NCBI GenBank assembly: GCA_964535315.1
Contig: CAZHTS010000020.1
Location: 1 to 64,000 of the forward strand
DNA: 64,000 nt
Source: CAZHTS01 sp964535315
Lineage (GTDB): Bacteria > Chloroflexota > Anaerolineae > Anaerolineales > Anaerolineaceae
Reading direction: 5' to 3'
Shown piece after piece: positions 6,926-15,355 of the stretch. A program made the translations under genes and the position numbers. Within the stretch, counting starts at the first letter, position 1; each line of letters begins with the position of its first letter. The notes under the pieces are model-generated. The model had not been told where the DNA came from. It saw nothing but the letters and a program-made list of their open reading frames with translations, and did no database searches.

Positions 6926-8758
6926 TTAGCGAATTTTGATGAACGTATAGGTGCCGTAACTGCTGTCTTCAAAGATGACCTGGTACTCTCCCCGATCGAT
7001 GCGTTGGGTGATGTCTTCTTTGATGTCGTCACGAGCGAAGGGGGGCAGCAGGATGTGGGTGATGCCGGCATCCTGCCGGGCGGTGTCGTAGGCCGCAAAA
7101 TCGTTGAAAAAGAACGAGACCTGCATTTTCTCCAGGCCGGGCAGATAGGCGACCGGGTAATTGGTCAGGATGCGCATCTGCGTCCCGTGTTGTTCGAGGT
7201 AATCGTACAATTTTTCGTTCAGGCTGGCGCCAAAGGTTTGTTTTTGCAGCGTGATCTGGCGTTCCACCAGCGCCGGCCCCTTAACCCACCAGGAGGTCGA
7301 CGCCAGAAGGGCAGCGACGGCGAGCGCCAGGTAAACCAGGCGGAGCCGTCCGGCCTGCAACCGTATTCCCCATTGTACCAGTAAATTGTATATTCTTTCC
7401 AGCCCCAGGCCGCACACCAGGGCGATGAAGGGGATGGCCAGCGCCAGGTTGCGGGTCTCGTAGCTGACGAAGGCGGCCCAGATCAGGGTGTAGGGTGCGG
7501 CCACCACGAACGCCAGGCGCTTCATTGTCCGGTCGAGCAGCAGCGCCAGGGGGACGAGCAGCAGCACGAAAACGGCGTATTTTTCCAGGGACTGGATGGC
7601 GGGCAGGATGCGCTCCAGCGGGTTGGCGATCTTGTGGATGGTGCTGGTCAGATAGACGACGTTGGATTCGTCCAACCCCTGCCAGATGGCGATTTGCTTG
7701 TACACGTACCAGGGGACGGCGATGGCCAGGCCCACGGCCAGGGCGAGAAGGATGGTCTGGTTTCTGCTTCTGGCGTCCAACAGCGGGCGTTCGGCGGTCA
7801 GCCCCCAGGCCAGCAGCGGCAGGCAGGCGAGCAGGTAGACGCCGGGCTGCTTGGTCACGGCAGCGCCGCCGGCCAGGACGCCCGCCAGCAGGATGCTGGC
7901 CTGTAAGTCGGCGGGGCGGGTTGCCCGCCGGGCCTTGAGCAGGGTGTAGACGCTGGCGAAGGCAAAGAACGCCACCGGGATGTCGGCGTAGCCGTCGCTG
8001 ATGTATTCGCCCAGGAATTTCTTGAGCATGTAGCGGCAGATGACGATGGCGATGAAATAGCCGAAGGATTTGAAATCCCAGCCCAGGTCGAAGAGCAGCG
8101 CCAGCAGGAAGAGCATGAACAGCGGCATGATCGCCTTGGCGAAGAACTGTACCTGGAGACTGCCGGTGAAGACGTAGGTCAGCGACCAGTTGGCGGGCAG
8201 CAGCTGGGGGTAGTATTGGGTGGAGATGGGCAGGTGGTTCTGGGCCCAATCCAGCGCCCAACGGTTCCAGGAAAGCACCGCGTCCCAGGTGTTGAAGACC
8301 GTGCCGAGGTTGTTGGCGAACACCTGCGCCAGCCACAGCAGGGCCGAGAGCGCCAGGGCGGCAAAGACGCCGCCGGCCAGCAGGCGCAGCCAGGCGGCGA
8401 GTTGTTCGTCCGGCGTGCCCCGGTTCAGGTTGGCAAGCGCCTGGCGGGCGCGCTCCACCTGCCCGGCCAACGCCGCCGTCAGGCGAGAAGCGCCCTGGGT
8501 GAGTGGGGTCTTGAGGTCGGGCCAGCTCAGCCACAGCGCTGCGGCGCATTCGGCGGCAAACAGGATCAGGACCAGCGGGCGCAGATACAGACCGGCGGCG
8601 GCCAGCGGGAAGATGACGACGTAATTGGCGGTCAGGCTGAGGGCAAAACCCAGGATCAGCCTTTGCAGCCAGCCGGTTTGCAGGCGCGCCAGGCGCAGGA
8701 TCAGCCAGCCCGGCAGAAAGGTCATTTGGAGGAAGGCCAACAGGCCCAGGGCAAACAT
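6926..8758 (-). CDS. Integral membrane glycosyltransferase (ArnT/PMT-like, GT39 type)
   Basis: This is a 610-residue polytopic protein with roughly 11 hydrophobic helices in its first 500 residues and a soluble C-terminal part. It resembles dolichyl-phosphate-mannose/ArnT-type (GT-C) transferases, which move a sugar from a lipid carrier to an acceptor outside the membrane. The first periplasmic loop carries FNTWDAVLSWNRWALDW, where the Asp fits the GT-C metal/acceptor site. The start is ATG 8758 (MFALGLLAFLQ); TATAAT lies only 6 nt upstream and there is no Shine-Dalgarno, so the mRNA is probably leaderless. It pairs with the GtrA gene downstream and the divergent GT2. Confidence 0.78.
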   Translation of the reverse strand: MFALGLLAFLQMTFLPGWLILRLARLQTGWLQRLILGFALSLTANYVVIFPLAAAGLYLRPLVLILFAAECAAALWLSWPDLKTPLTQGASRLTAALAGQVERARQALANLNRGTPDEQLAAWLRLLAGGVFAALALSALLWLAQVFANNLGTVFNTWDAVLSWNRWALDWAQNHLPISTQYYPQLLPANWSLTYVFTGSLQVQFFAKAIMPLFMLFLLALLFDLGWDFKSFGYFIAIVICRYMLKKFLGEYISDGYADIPVAFFAFASVYTLLKARRATRPADLQASILLAGVLAGGAAVTKQPGVYLLACLPLLAWGLTAERPLLDARSRNQTILLALAVGLAIAVPWYVYKQIAIWQGLDESNVVYLTSTIHKIANPLERILPAIQSLEKYAVFVLLLVPLALLLDRTMKRLAFVVAAPYTLIWAAFVSYETRNLALAIPFIALVCGLGLERIYNLLVQWGIRLQAGRLRLVYLALAVAALLASTSWWVKGPALVERQITLQKQTFGASLNEKLYDYLEQHGTQMRILTNYPVAYLPGLEKMQVSFFFNDFAAYDTARQDAGITHILLPPFARDDIKEDITQRIDRGEYQVIFEDSSYGTYTFIKIR

Positions 8759-8764
8759 GCGGCT

Positions 8765-8770
8765 ATTATA
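8765..8770 (-). promoter_or_regulatory. -10 element of the GT39-like gene (leaderless start)
   Basis: A perfect TATAAT ends 6 nt before the ATG at 8758, so the predicted transcription start coincides with the A of the start codon. A TTTACA 19 bp upstream may act as a distant -35. Confidence 0.5.
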
Positions 8771-8853
8771 CCTAATGACCTTCAAATGTTGTAAAATGGA
8801 TTGTATCTGAACGTGAATACCGGTATGGGAATGAAGAAAAGGCGGTTTTGGAA

Positions 8854-9540
8854 ATGAATGGTGTGCAAGAAGCAGTCCTGGCGCTGATTCCAGCGCATAA
8901 CGAACAGCGCAGCATTGTTCAGGTGGTGAGCGCGGCGCGACGCAGTTTGCCTGTGCTGGTGGTCGATGATGGTTCCGGCGACGATACGGCGGCGCTGGCC
9001 GCACGGGCGGGGGCGCAGGTCATCCGCCAGGAGCCCAATCAGGGCAAGGGTGCGGCTTTGCGGGCCGGTTTCCGCTGGGCGCTGGCGCGGGGCTATGGCG
9101 CCGTCATCACTCTGGATGCGGATGGACAGCACGACCCGGCCGAGATTCCCGCTTTTTTGCAGGCCTACGCCCACGAGCCGGCCGATTTAATCATCGGCGA
9201 GCGCGATTTTCGCCAGATGCCCTGGCTGCGCCGCCTGGGCAATTCGTTGGGAGGGCGTCTGTTCTCCTGGGCGTTGGGCCGCCGGGTGAACGATAATCAG
9301 TCCGGCTATCGCCTGATCGCGTCGCGCCTGATGGCGGCGTTGCTGGACAGTCAGGAACAGGGGTTTGAATTTGAGGTGGAGATGCTGGTGGTGTGCGCCC
9401 GGCTGGGTTACAGGCTGGCCGGGGTACCCATTCGCACCATTTACGCCGGTGAAGGTAGCCACATCCGTCCCGGGCAGCACACATTGAATTTTTTGCGGGT
9501 GGTCTGGCATACCTATCGGGAGATGCGGCGGGCCGCCTGA
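8854..9540 (+). CDS. GT2 glycosyltransferase, polyprenyl-phosphate sugar synthase type
   Basis: This 228-residue GT-A enzyme resembles dolichol-phosphate mannosyltransferase. It likely makes a polyprenyl-phosphate-linked hexose from an NDP-sugar at the inner membrane face. ALIPAHNEQ and LVVDDGSGDDT bind the nucleotide, LDADGQHDP is the DxD metal site, and NDNQSGYRLI is the acceptor motif. It lacks C-terminal helices. The ATG at 8854 is preceded by AAGGCGG with 8-nt spacing; a TTG at 8848 is possible. Divergent from the GT39-like/GtrA operon, it could supply their lipid-linked donor. Confidence 0.87.
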   Translation: MNGVQEAVLALIPAHNEQRSIVQVVSAARRSLPVLVVDDGSGDDTAALAARAGAQVIRQEPNQGKGAALRAGFRWALARGYGAVITLDADGQHDPAEIPAFLQAYAHEPADLIIGERDFRQMPWLRRLGNSLGGRLFSWALGRRVNDNQSGYRLIASRLMAALLDSQEQGFEFEVEMLVVCARLGYRLAGVPIRTIYAGEGSHIRPGQHTLNFLRVVWHTYREMRRAA

Positions 9541-9563
9541 GGGCGGCAAACGAGGAGGGTGGC

Positions 9564-11243
9564 GTGAAGACAGGGCGTTCAACAAAATATCGGCAAATCA
9601 ACCTGACGCGGCGCAGATGGGAGCGGCAGCGCTTTCATGCGAGCCAGGCCGTGGCGGCGATGGCGGCGAGCCTGCATACCGCCACGCTGCCAGAAGAAGT
9701 GTATGCGGCGGTGCTGGGGCAATTGTTGGTGTGGTTTCACGCCGATGGGGCGGCGTTGGTGATCCGGGATCCGCTGCTGAACCAGTCGTTGTTGTTTCGT
9801 TCGCTGGGTATCTGGAAGCCCTATGAGGATATCCAGCCGGAAGTGGAAGAATTCATGCACCAGTTCGACCTTTTCCCCGGCAAGCCTTTCGTCGATAACA
9901 CGATCCAGCAGCAGCCCCGGCTGGCGCACAGCCTGTTGCTGGAAGGGGTGGCGGCGGTGGCCTGTATGCCGCTGTACGCGGGCAACGAGCAGGTTGGCGC
10001 CGTTTGGGTCGGCAGGAAAAATGCAATTGGAGACCACGAGATCGCTTGCCTGGCGCAAACTGGCGCGGTGGCGGCGTCAGCTATCCAACGCGCTCTGCTG
10101 TACGCCCAATCCAGCCAGTATGCCCGGCAACTGGCCACGGCCACCGATATCGGGCGGGCGTTGACCGAGACATTTTCGCTGCACGAAATTTACGCCGGGC
10201 TGGCGCGGGCGGTGATCAAGATGCTTCCGGACATTTGTACGGTGTATATTTCGCGCTTTGACCCCGAGACAGAAACGATCACGTGCGCTTTTGCCATTCA
10301 AGACGGCGAGGAACTCGATGCGGCCAATTTCCCGCCGCTCAAACTGGAACCGCCGGGTAAGGGGCTGCAAAGCGAGGTCATCCGCCAGCGAACGCCCATG
10401 GTGGTCAACGATCTGCGTTCCCGGCTGCGTTTTGTGTCGCGGGTGGTTTATGTTGGCCGGGCAGGCGATGGGTATACCCAATCGGCGGTCTATGCGCCGA
10501 TGGTCGCCAAAGGCGAGATTTACGGGGTGATCCAGGCGCAGAGCCTGATCATCAACCGTTTTCGCAAACTGGACGCCGAACTGCTGGCATTGGTGGGAAA
10601 TACGGCGGCGATCGCCATCCAGAACGCCGGGTTGTTCGACCGGCTGCAAGGCGCCCACCGGGAACTCGTCGATGCTTACGACGCCACCATTGAAGGCTGG
10701 GGCAAGGCGTTGGAAATGCGCGACCGCGGCACTCACGGGCACACTCGCCGGGTGGTGGATCTGACCCTGCAACTGGCGCGCCGTCTGGGGGTGGTTGAGC
10801 CCGATCTCAGCCATATCCGTCGTGGGGCGTTGTTGCACGATATCGGCAAGATGGGCATCCCGGACCGGGTGTTGCTCAAACCGGGCTCGTTGAGCTCTGA
10901 GGAATGGGCATTGATGTACCGGCACCCCGAGTTTGCGTACGAGCTATTGAAATCGATCAGTTATCTCAAGCCGGCGCTGGACATTCCGTATTGCCATCAC
11001 GAGCGTTGGGATGGCACGGGGTATCCGCGCGCTTTGCAGGGGACGCAGATCCCGCTGGCGGCGCGCATTTTTGCGGTGATCGATGTCTGGGATGCGTTGA
11101 CGTCCGACCGGCCGTACAGCAAGGCCTGGGAGCCGGCGGCGGCCATACAGGCCATTCGCCAGCAGGCCGGGCGGCATTTCGACCCCAGGATCGTCGAGGT
11201 GTTTGAAACGATGATAGAATCGATGAGCGGTGATTCTTCTTAA
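9564..11243 (+). CDS. GAF-GAF-HD-GYP domain protein (putative c-di-GMP phosphodiesterase)
   Basis: This 559-residue cytosolic regulator has two predicted GAF sensor domains (about 40-190 and 200-345) followed by an HD-GYP domain (about 365-545). The HD-GYP core is intact: GHTRRV, LLHDIGKMGIPD, HHERWDGTGYP and the DALTSDRPY segment. HD-GYP proteins of this kind hydrolyse cyclic di-GMP, which typically controls exopolysaccharide and biofilm formation; the very large exopolysaccharide locus begins 2 kb downstream. The start is GTG 9564 behind GAGGAGGG at 9552-9559, only 23 bp after the GT2 gene, so the two probably share a transcript. Confidence 0.9.
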   Translation: MKTGRSTKYRQINLTRRRWERQRFHASQAVAAMAASLHTATLPEEVYAAVLGQLLVWFHADGAALVIRDPLLNQSLLFRSLGIWKPYEDIQPEVEEFMHQFDLFPGKPFVDNTIQQQPRLAHSLLLEGVAAVACMPLYAGNEQVGAVWVGRKNAIGDHEIACLAQTGAVAASAIQRALLYAQSSQYARQLATATDIGRALTETFSLHEIYAGLARAVIKMLPDICTVYISRFDPETETITCAFAIQDGEELDAANFPPLKLEPPGKGLQSEVIRQRTPMVVNDLRSRLRFVSRVVYVGRAGDGYTQSAVYAPMVAKGEIYGVIQAQSLIINRFRKLDAELLALVGNTAAIAIQNAGLFDRLQGAHRELVDAYDATIEGWGKALEMRDRGTHGHTRRVVDLTLQLARRLGVVEPDLSHIRRGALLHDIGKMGIPDRVLLKPGSLSSEEWALMYRHPEFAYELLKSISYLKPALDIPYCHHERWDGTGYPRALQGTQIPLAARIFAVIDVWDALTSDRPYSKAWEPAAAIQAIRQQAGRHFDPRIVEVFETMIESMSGDSS

Positions 11244-11283
11244 AATTTGCAGGCTATGATGATGATTAGAGGAGCTCTGTAGG

Positions 11284-11776
11284 ATGCGTGCAGATCAACA
11301 ATCCTGTCCATATTGTGGCTTTCCGAATAAGCCCGGAAATCTGGTGTGCGAAGCGTGCGGCCAGGCGGTGAGTGTTGCATCGCCATCGGCCGGGGAAGCG
11401 CCGCGGTCTTCTGTGGCGGAACAATCCCCCGAACCTGAGCGGGCTTACGAACCGAAGCNNNNNNNNNNNNNNNNNNNNNNNNNNNNNNNNNNNNNNNNNN
11501 NNNNNNNNNNNNNNNNNNNNNNNNNNNNNNNNNNNNNNNNNNNNNNNNNNNNNNNNNNAGCCGGCACACGTACCCGAATGGCTGAGCGAGATGTCTTCTG
11601 CCCCGCCGCCGCTGCCGGAAAAACGTTCCAACTGTGTGCGTTATTTAATCGTGGCCGGGGTGTTGCTGCTGCTGGGTTGTTGTATTCTGGGCGCGCTGGC
11701 ATGGTTGGGCGCCAGCCAGAGGGGAGCGGGCGGTGCATGGCTGCCGCTCATCTGGCCGGCGCTGGCGGCGCTGTGA
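11284..11776 (+). CDS. Zinc-ribbon, single-pass membrane protein interrupted by an assembly gap
   Basis: The N-terminus has a CPYCG...CEACG double-knuckle zinc ribbon, then a Ser/Pro/Glu-rich linker that runs into 100 N. After the gap another frame continues with a Pro-rich stretch, one transmembrane helix (VRYLIVAGVLLLLGCCILGA) and a short tail ending in TGA at 11776. The frame differs by one across the 100 N, as expected if 100 is a placeholder length. The ends share 3 bp (AGC), and merging them would give an in-frame EPKPAHVPEW junction. Function unknown. It lies 40 bp after the HD-GYP gene. Confidence 0.6.
11459..11558. other. Assembly gap (100 N)
   Basis: Exactly 100 undetermined bases interrupt the zinc-ribbon gene. 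The round number suggests a scaffolding placeholder, so real spacing is unknown. Confidence 0.99.
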
Positions 11777-11797
11777 TCAAGGCGTTTGCCTGAGCGG

Positions 11798-13054
11798 CTA
11801 ACGCCACGGAATCGGCAGGATGCCTTTCTCGCGCGCCAGTGAGAGGGTGACCCAGCCGTAGTTCTCTTCGCCGGCGTCCAGATGGGGTTGGGTATCTTCC
11901 CATTCGGCGTTGCCGGCGGCGATGGCCTCGGCAAAGCTGTTGCGGCCGACCATGGTGCTTTCGATGAAGTAATAGTTGGCGTGGGTCATATCGGTGCGCA
12001 CGGCCACGTAGGCGTGGCCGGGGATGAGGAGGATGGCGGGCTCCAGGTCCAGCGCTTCGGCGGCGGCGGCAAACAGCAGCGCCAGTTCAATGCAGTTGCC
12101 GCTGCGTTGTTCGAGCACTTCGGCCGGCAGGCGGATGCGCTGCACGTCGCCTGGGGCGTAGGAGACCCAGGTACTGATGTAAGTCAGCCCGTAAGTTTCT
12201 GCTTCGGCGCGGTAGATGGCTTCCAGACGGTTCCACACCTTGCCTTCCTCGTCATTTTCAACTCCCCCGTAACCGCTGGTCATGATGCCGCTCGGGTTGT
12301 AATCGGCGGCGGCGCGCAGCAATTCCTCTACCGCCGGGTCGTGCGGAGTGGATAGCGCCGCAATCAGTTCAAAGACCTCGTCCTGGCTGAAGCCAGAGAC
12401 CGACCAGGGAAAGTCGCGCCGGGAGTAAACCAACGTTTCGTGCGTCTGGTCGAGCAGTTCGCGTTCCTGACCGTCTTCCAGGTAGAGGACGCGAATGTGA
12501 AAATCGGCCGGTTTCATGGCGTTCAACTGATCGATTGCTTCGCTGGTCAGGCGCGGGTTCTGCACGATCTCGGCTTTTTCACCCGGCGCGAGGGTAACGG
12601 TATCGATGGCTTTGGTCGTGTAGCCGACGATCTCGCTTTCCACCACCACCTTGACCGGGCCGGCGTTTGTGTTATGTACGCTGACCTCCAGATAATCGTC
12701 CAGAATGCTGCCGTACAGATGGTAGATGGCGGTGATCATCTGGCGTGTGTACAGGTAATCGACCTCGATACGGTCACTGGTAGCGCTGTGGACGCTCCCG
12801 GTCGGCACCACGGTGGCCTGTTCACCGGCGGATGGGGTGTTGGCCGGCGCCCGGGTGGGGCGTTTGAAATTGAACAGGCGCGCCCGGGTGGGCGCCGGGG
12901 CCGGGGCCGGGCTCATGTCGCTGCCGGCCTGGGTGGGCGGCGATTGGGGCAGTGCGGTTGCGGTGGGGCTTTTGGCGGCGCTCGATCCCAGGCAGCCCAG
13001 GGTAACGAGGAGACAGGTGACCAGCAGGAAAAACCTTACGATGCGAATGGACAT
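11798..13054 (-). CDS. Transglutaminase-like domain lipoprotein
   Basis: This 418-residue exported protein has a hydrophobic signal segment ending in TLGC (Cys21, a slightly atypical lipobox). A Pro/Ala/Thr-rich linker (about 28-90) and an immunoglobulin-like middle region (about 95-205) follow. The C-terminal transglutaminase-like domain has a candidate triad Cys321 (RSGNCIELA), His347 (PGHAYVAV) and Glu365 (YFIEST). Such domains act as cysteine proteases or crosslinkers at the cell surface; the substrate is unknown. The start is ATG 13054 behind GGAGGG. It is divergent from the exopolysaccharide locus and convergent with the zinc-ribbon gene. Confidence 0.8.
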   Translation of the reverse strand: MSIRIVRFFLLVTCLLVTLGCLGSSAAKSPTATALPQSPPTQAGSDMSPAPAPAPTRARLFNFKRPTRAPANTPSAGEQATVVPTGSVHSATSDRIEVDYLYTRQMITAIYHLYGSILDDYLEVSVHNTNAGPVKVVVESEIVGYTTKAIDTVTLAPGEKAEIVQNPRLTSEAIDQLNAMKPADFHIRVLYLEDGQERELLDQTHETLVYSRRDFPWSVSGFSQDEVFELIAALSTPHDPAVEELLRAAADYNPSGIMTSGYGGVENDEEGKVWNRLEAIYRAEAETYGLTYISTWVSYAPGDVQRIRLPAEVLEQRSGNCIELALLFAAAAEALDLEPAILLIPGHAYVAVRTDMTHANYYFIESTMVGRNSFAEAIAAGNAEWEDTQPHLDAGEENYGWVTLSLAREKGILPIPWR

Positions 13055-13097
13055 CTTTTCCCTCCGCTGCAACAAACGTATCGGACCGCTTTCTTTG

Positions 13098-13125
13098 ATT
13101 ATACCCGGCGAGTCTCGAAAAACAA
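13098..13125 (-). promoter_or_regulatory. Promoter of the transglutaminase-like lipoprotein
   Basis: On the minus strand TTGTTT (13125-13120), a 16-bp spacer and a perfect TATAAT (13103-13098) precede the gene, with a leader of about 35 nt that contains the GGAGGG ribosome binding site. Confidence 0.55.
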
Positions 13126-13202
13126 TGCACCCCTGGCATACTGCTTGCACCTTACAAACTTTGCGGGCGCCCTATAAAAATGTAAGGTAGGGGCTTAAAC
13201 GT

Positions 13203-13230
13203 ATAAAAGTGGGTACTTTTATGCTAAACT
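13203..13230 (+). promoter_or_regulatory. Exopolysaccharide locus promoter with operator-like inverted repeat
   Basis: A perfect 8-bp inverted repeat (ATAAAAGT at 13203-13210, loop GGGT, ACTTTTAT at 13215-13222) abuts an extended -10, TGCTAAACT (13222-13230). The repeat occupies the -35/spacer region, where a bound dimeric regulator would block or position RNA polymerase. Transcription would start near 13237, leaving about 200 nt of leader. Confidence 0.5.
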
Positions 13231-13236
13231 AATTTT

Positions 13237-13435
13237 GTCGTAATTGATTAACAATTGATACCGGCGTATTTCCTGTAGAGAGCGAGGAGATTGATCTCAT
13301 GGTCTGGCCCAGCCCACAGGATGGAATTCGCATCGTAGCCTTCATTAAGTCGTTTTCCATTCCCTGACAGAGGTCGATCACCCGCAGGGAAAATTTCTTT
13401 TAACATGTTGTTGGCACATCCCTGGTGAGGAGGCT
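13237..13435 (+). other. Long untranslated leader of the exopolysaccharide locus
   Basis: About 200 nt with no plausible gene separate the predicted transcription start from the first ORF. A stem TTCCCTG (13360-13366) / CAGGGAA (13385-13391) with an 18-nt loop, followed by a mixed A/T stretch, is the clearest structure. It could be a weak attenuator. I recognise no known riboswitch or JUMPstart/ops element. Confidence 0.35.
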
Positions 13436-13639
13436 ATGGGCATTCATCCAAACGAATTGAAGTTCCTGCAACCCGATCAGATTGCCATGATCGACGAAGC
13501 CCTGGCGGAAATTGGCGAGTACGGTGAGGTGCGCCTGGTGGTCGAGAAAGGCCGCCTGCGTTTCCTGGTGGTGCAGCGCAGTTTTGATGTGCTCAAGCGC
13601 CCGGCTGCCAGACAGGAACACCTGGATACGTTCCGTTAA
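13436..13639 (+). CDS. Small hypothetical protein heading the exopolysaccharide locus
   Basis: A 67-residue charged, soluble protein: an N-terminal helical part (LQPDQIAMIDEALAEIG) and a beta-rich part (EVRLVVEKGRLRFLVVQRSFDVL). The start is ATG 13436, with a strong GAGGAGG 3-5 nt upstream. It ends 32 bp before the BY-kinase gene. I do not recognise a family. Codon use matches its neighbours, so it is probably a real gene. Confidence 0.6.
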   Translation: MGIHPNELKFLQPDQIAMIDEALAEIGEYGEVRLVVEKGRLRFLVVQRSFDVLKRPAARQEHLDTFR

Positions 13640-13671
13640 CCACAGGGATCATTTTTTAAGAGGTATGTATT

Positions 13672-15342
13672 ATGGTTGAATATACTCCTACCGAACCTGC
13701 TCCAGAGCCTTCTTTTATGAACCTGCGCCAGTATGCCATGTTGTTGTGGCACTGGGCCTGGTTGATCGTGCTGGTTGCCGTCCTGGCCGGGGCGGCGGCG
13801 TACGTGCAGAGCAGCCGTACTGCGCCGGTGTATCAGGCGTCGACGCGTGTCCTGGTGAATGAGGCGCCCACCACCCGCACCAACGATTACGCCTCGGTGC
13901 AGACCAGCCAGGTGATGGCGCGTACCTACGCGGTGATGATGATCGACCGCCCGGTGTTGGAAGGGGTCATCACCCGCCTGGGAATTCCGGCCGACCCGGA
14001 TGTGCTCAAGCAAGAGATCACCGTGACGCCGCAGCGGGATACGCAGTTGATTACGGTCTACGTCGAAGACACCAACCCGTATCTGGCCTCGGATGTAGCC
14101 AACGCCCTGGTGGTGGTCTTCACCGAACGGATTCAGGCGGTACAGGCCTCGCGTTTTGCCCTGTCGAAGGACAGCCTGCAGAAGCAGGTCAACGATATGG
14201 AAGCGCAGATCGATAAGACGACCAACGAACTGGCTGCCGCCACTGATAAAGACGATCGCGCCCGGCTGGAGACCAAACTGACCCAGTATCGCCAGATTTA
14301 TTCGCAGTTGGTGACGAATTACGAGCAGGTACGCCTGGCCGAAGCGCAGGCTACAACCAGCGTGGTGCAGGTCGAACCGGCCATCCCGCCCCTGACGCCC
14401 ATCCGCCCCAAGGTGATGCAAAATACCATCCTGGCGGTGTTGATCGGCATGCTGCTGGCGGTGGGCGGCGTGTTTGCCCTCGAGGCGCTGGATGACACGG
14501 TGAAAAACCCTGACGAAGTCAGCCGCCGCTTTGGACTGCCGGTGCTGGGGGTGATCGCTCATCACCAGTCGGAGGACGGTGCGCCGGTGACGATTAACGA
14601 ACCCCGTTCGCCGGTTTCGGAGGCCTTCCGCTCGCTGCGCACCAACGTGCAGTATGCCAGCGTCGATCATCCCTTGCGCCGCATCCTGGTGACCAGCCCG
14701 ACGCCTTCCGAGGGGAAGACCACCGTCATTACCAACCTGGCGGTGGTGATGGCGCAGGGTGGGATGCGGGTGACCATCATGGACGCTGATATGCGCCGGC
14801 CGCGGCTGCACCGCCTGCTGGGCGCCACCAACCGTTACGGCCTGAGCTCGTTGTTTGTACGCTCCAGCGACCAGATCAGCGGGACCTTCCAGCCTACCCG
14901 CCAGGAAGGTTTACAGGTGATCACCTCGGGACAACTGCCGCCGAACCCGTCTGAGTTGCTCGGTTCGCAGAAGATGTACGATGTACTCGAACACATCCAG
15001 GCGCTGGCCGATGTGGTGTTGATCGACACCCCGCCGATTATGTCGGTGACGGATGCGGTGGTGCTCTCGCCGTTTGTGGACGGGTTGATCCTGGTGGTCA
15101 AGCCCGGCAAGACCAAGATGACCGCCCTGCAACAGACGGTGGAGCAGCTGCGCCGGGTGAACGCCAATGTGATCGGCGTGGTGATGAACGATCTGGAGTT
15201 CAGCCGTTCACGCTACGGTTATTATTACAAGAGCTATTACAGCAGTTACTACTACGTCGAGACGCCCTCCGGCCGGCGGATCAAGAAAAAGGTACAAAAG
15301 GCCCCTGGCGCCAATCCTGGCAGTGGGGCACCGGCCGCCTGA
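13672..15342 (+). CDS. Polysaccharide co-polymerase / BY-type tyrosine autokinase (Wzc-like)
   Basis: This 556-residue protein fuses a Wzz-type chain-length domain to a bacterial tyrosine kinase. Transmembrane helices are at about 24-44 and 250-272, with an external domain containing a coiled coil (about 165-225) between them. The cytoplasmic kinase has Walker A SPTPSEGKTT (342-351), Walker A' DADMRRPR (371-378) and Walker B VLIDTPP (449-455). A C-terminal tyrosine cluster (515-528, YGYYYKSYYSSYYY) is the autophosphorylation tail. It controls polymer length and export in Wzx/Wzy systems. The start is ATG 13672. It is the first large gene of the locus. Confidence 0.94.
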   Translation: MVEYTPTEPAPEPSFMNLRQYAMLLWHWAWLIVLVAVLAGAAAYVQSSRTAPVYQASTRVLVNEAPTTRTNDYASVQTSQVMARTYAVMMIDRPVLEGVITRLGIPADPDVLKQEITVTPQRDTQLITVYVEDTNPYLASDVANALVVVFTERIQAVQASRFALSKDSLQKQVNDMEAQIDKTTNELAAATDKDDRARLETKLTQYRQIYSQLVTNYEQVRLAEAQATTSVVQVEPAIPPLTPIRPKVMQNTILAVLIGMLLAVGGVFALEALDDTVKNPDEVSRRFGLPVLGVIAHHQSEDGAPVTINEPRSPVSEAFRSLRTNVQYASVDHPLRRILVTSPTPSEGKTTVITNLAVVMAQGGMRVTIMDADMRRPRLHRLLGATNRYGLSSLFVRSSDQISGTFQPTRQEGLQVITSGQLPPNPSELLGSQKMYDVLEHIQALADVVLIDTPPIMSVTDAVVLSPFVDGLILVVKPGKTKMTALQQTVEQLRRVNANVIGVVMNDLEFSRSRYGYYYKSYYSSYYYVETPSGRRIKKKVQKAPGANPGSGAPAA

Positions 15343-15355
15343 TCGGGGTATTCCG

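Noticed and set aside
13237..13435. c-di-GMP riboswitch upstream of the exopolysaccharide genes
   Set aside because: An attractive idea next to an HD-GYP gene, but the leader lacks the conserved GEMM core sequences that I can recall; left as an unclassified leader.
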